DNA from: an uncultured Faecalibacterium sp.
GTDB taxonomy: Bacteria > Bacillota > Clostridia > Oscillospirales > Ruminococcaceae
NCBI GenBank assembly: GCA_900551435.1
Contig: URVW01000034.1
Coordinates: 1 to 22,824, forward strand
Length of the DNA stretch: 22,824 bases
Direction of reading: 5' to 3'
This document shows, one piece after another, positions 22,337 to 22,824 of the stretch (positions within the stretch are counted from its first letter, which is position 1; each line of letters starts with the position of its first letter). Under the pieces are notes generated by a model. It was given only the letters and a program-made list of their open reading frames with translations, was not told the DNA's origin and made no database searches. Made by a program: the position numbers and the translations under genes.

Positions 22337-22824
22337 ATGAGTGACAAGCTGCTGGAAGTCAAAAACCTGAGCGTTGAATACGATACCGAAATTTCTACCG
22401 TCTATGCCGTCAACGGTCTGGACCTTGACCTGAACTACGGCGAGACGCTGGGTCTGGTGGGCGAGACCGGCGCCGGCAAGACTACCACCGCCCTGAGCAT
22501 CATCCAGCTTCTGCCGGAGGGCATCGGCTTCGTGACCGATGGCTCCATCAAGCTGGACGGTGTGGATATGCTGAACACCTCCGAGGAAAAGATCCGTGCC
22601 ATGCGCGGCAGCGTGGTGTCGATGATCTTCCAAGACCCGATGTCCGCGCTGAACCCGGTCATGACCGTGGGTGCGCAAATTATGGAGGTTCTGAAGATTC
22701 ATCATCCCGAGCAGAGCACCGCGCAGCTGGAAGCCCGCGTGGACGAGATGATGGAGCTGGTGGGCATCCCCGCCAAGCGCAAAGTCGAATATCCCCATCA
22801 GTTCTCCGGCGGCATGAAGCAGCG
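22337..22824 (+). CDS. ABC importer ATPase, DppD/OppD type, N-terminal part (runs off window)
   Basis: The first 162 codons are seen. Walker A is GETGAGKTT (42-50), with alanine and threonine where many homologues have GESGSGKS. The Q loop is FQDPMSALNP (Q99) and the ABC signature FSGGMKQ begins at 156. The start ATG at 22337 follows the permease stop by one base, with GAGGTGG upstream. The Walker B and the C-terminal oligopeptide-transport domain lie beyond the window. A second ATPase (DppF/OppF) would normally follow. The protein energises import by the two permeases. Confidence 0.93.
   Translation, partial: MSDKLLEVKNLSVEYDTEISTVYAVNGLDLDLNYGETLGLVGETGAGKTTTALSIIQLLPEGIGFVTDGSIKLDGVDMLNTSEEKIRAMRGSVVSMIFQDPMSALNPVMTVGAQIMEVLKIHHPEQSTAQLEARVDEMMELVGIPAKRKVEYPHQFSGGMKQ

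Noticed and set aside
20227..22362. 711-residue open frame on the minus strand across the permease genes
   Set aside because: It is rich in His, Asp and Gly and lacks any fold pattern, antisense to well-recognised permeases; GC-rich codon periodicity keeps the frame open.
1..22824. CRISPR arrays, tRNA, rRNA or insertion-sequence ends
   Set aside because: No regularly spaced long repeats, cloverleaf-like stretches or transposase genes were noticed by eye.

Overview
The window looks like a piece of a GC-rich, low-complexity-poor Firmicutes genome, most likely an Oscillospiraceae gut bacterium of the Faecalibacterium type. This is an inference from protein style, consistently strong AGGAGG-type ribosome binding sites, YesM/YesN-type two-component genes, and Firmicutes mobile-element genes. 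No rRNA, tRNA or marker gene is present to prove it.

Layout. (1) Positions 1 to about 861 are the edge of an integrated conjugative or mobilisable element: a 5' relaxase fragment, a small membrane protein and a truncated 3' gene end, all on the minus strand. The element abuts a 3' remnant of a transaldolase gene (862-1020). (2) 1098-1304 is an internally deleted nitroreductase remnant with its own promoter. (3) 1375-7204 is a minus-strand operon: VWA-domain protein, MoxR-type AAA+ ATPase, cytoplasmic leucine-rich-repeat protein and a clan-A-like glycosidase. It starts from a near-consensus promoter at 7375-7403 and has a leader that can fold as a compact three-way junction. (4) 7408-11799 is a minus-strand catabolic operon: AtuA-family protein, its separately encoded C-terminal domain, a class III CoA-transferase and a CitMHS-type carboxylate transporter. 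A LacI regulator (12090-13130) is divergent from it, and a PaaI-type hotdog thioesterase (13192-13587) follows the regulator. Operator-like palindromes overlap the atuA promoter, and another lies just after the thioesterase promoter, suggesting one small regulon. (5) 13687-18391 is a plus-strand triad with 4-nt overlaps: YesM-like sensor kinase, YesN/AraC-like response regulator and a family 1 solute-binding lipoprotein, a likely three-component sensor. (6) 18683-22824 is an oligopeptide/dipeptide-type ABC importer: binding protein, two permeases and the start of an ATPase that runs off the window. It is preceded by four phased repeats that look like binding sites for an AraC-type activator.

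How the parts may work together. The AtuA operon plausibly imports a di- or tricarboxylate, activates it to a CoA thioester by CoA transfer and processes it with the AtuA complex, with the thioesterase able to recycle CoA; the LacI protein would sense the substrate or an intermediate. The sensor triad plausibly detects an extracellular ligand and switches on the adjacent ABC importer. The VWA-MoxR-LRR set is a chaperone/remodelling-type module of unknown client. Substrates cannot be read from the sequence and are stated as hypotheses.
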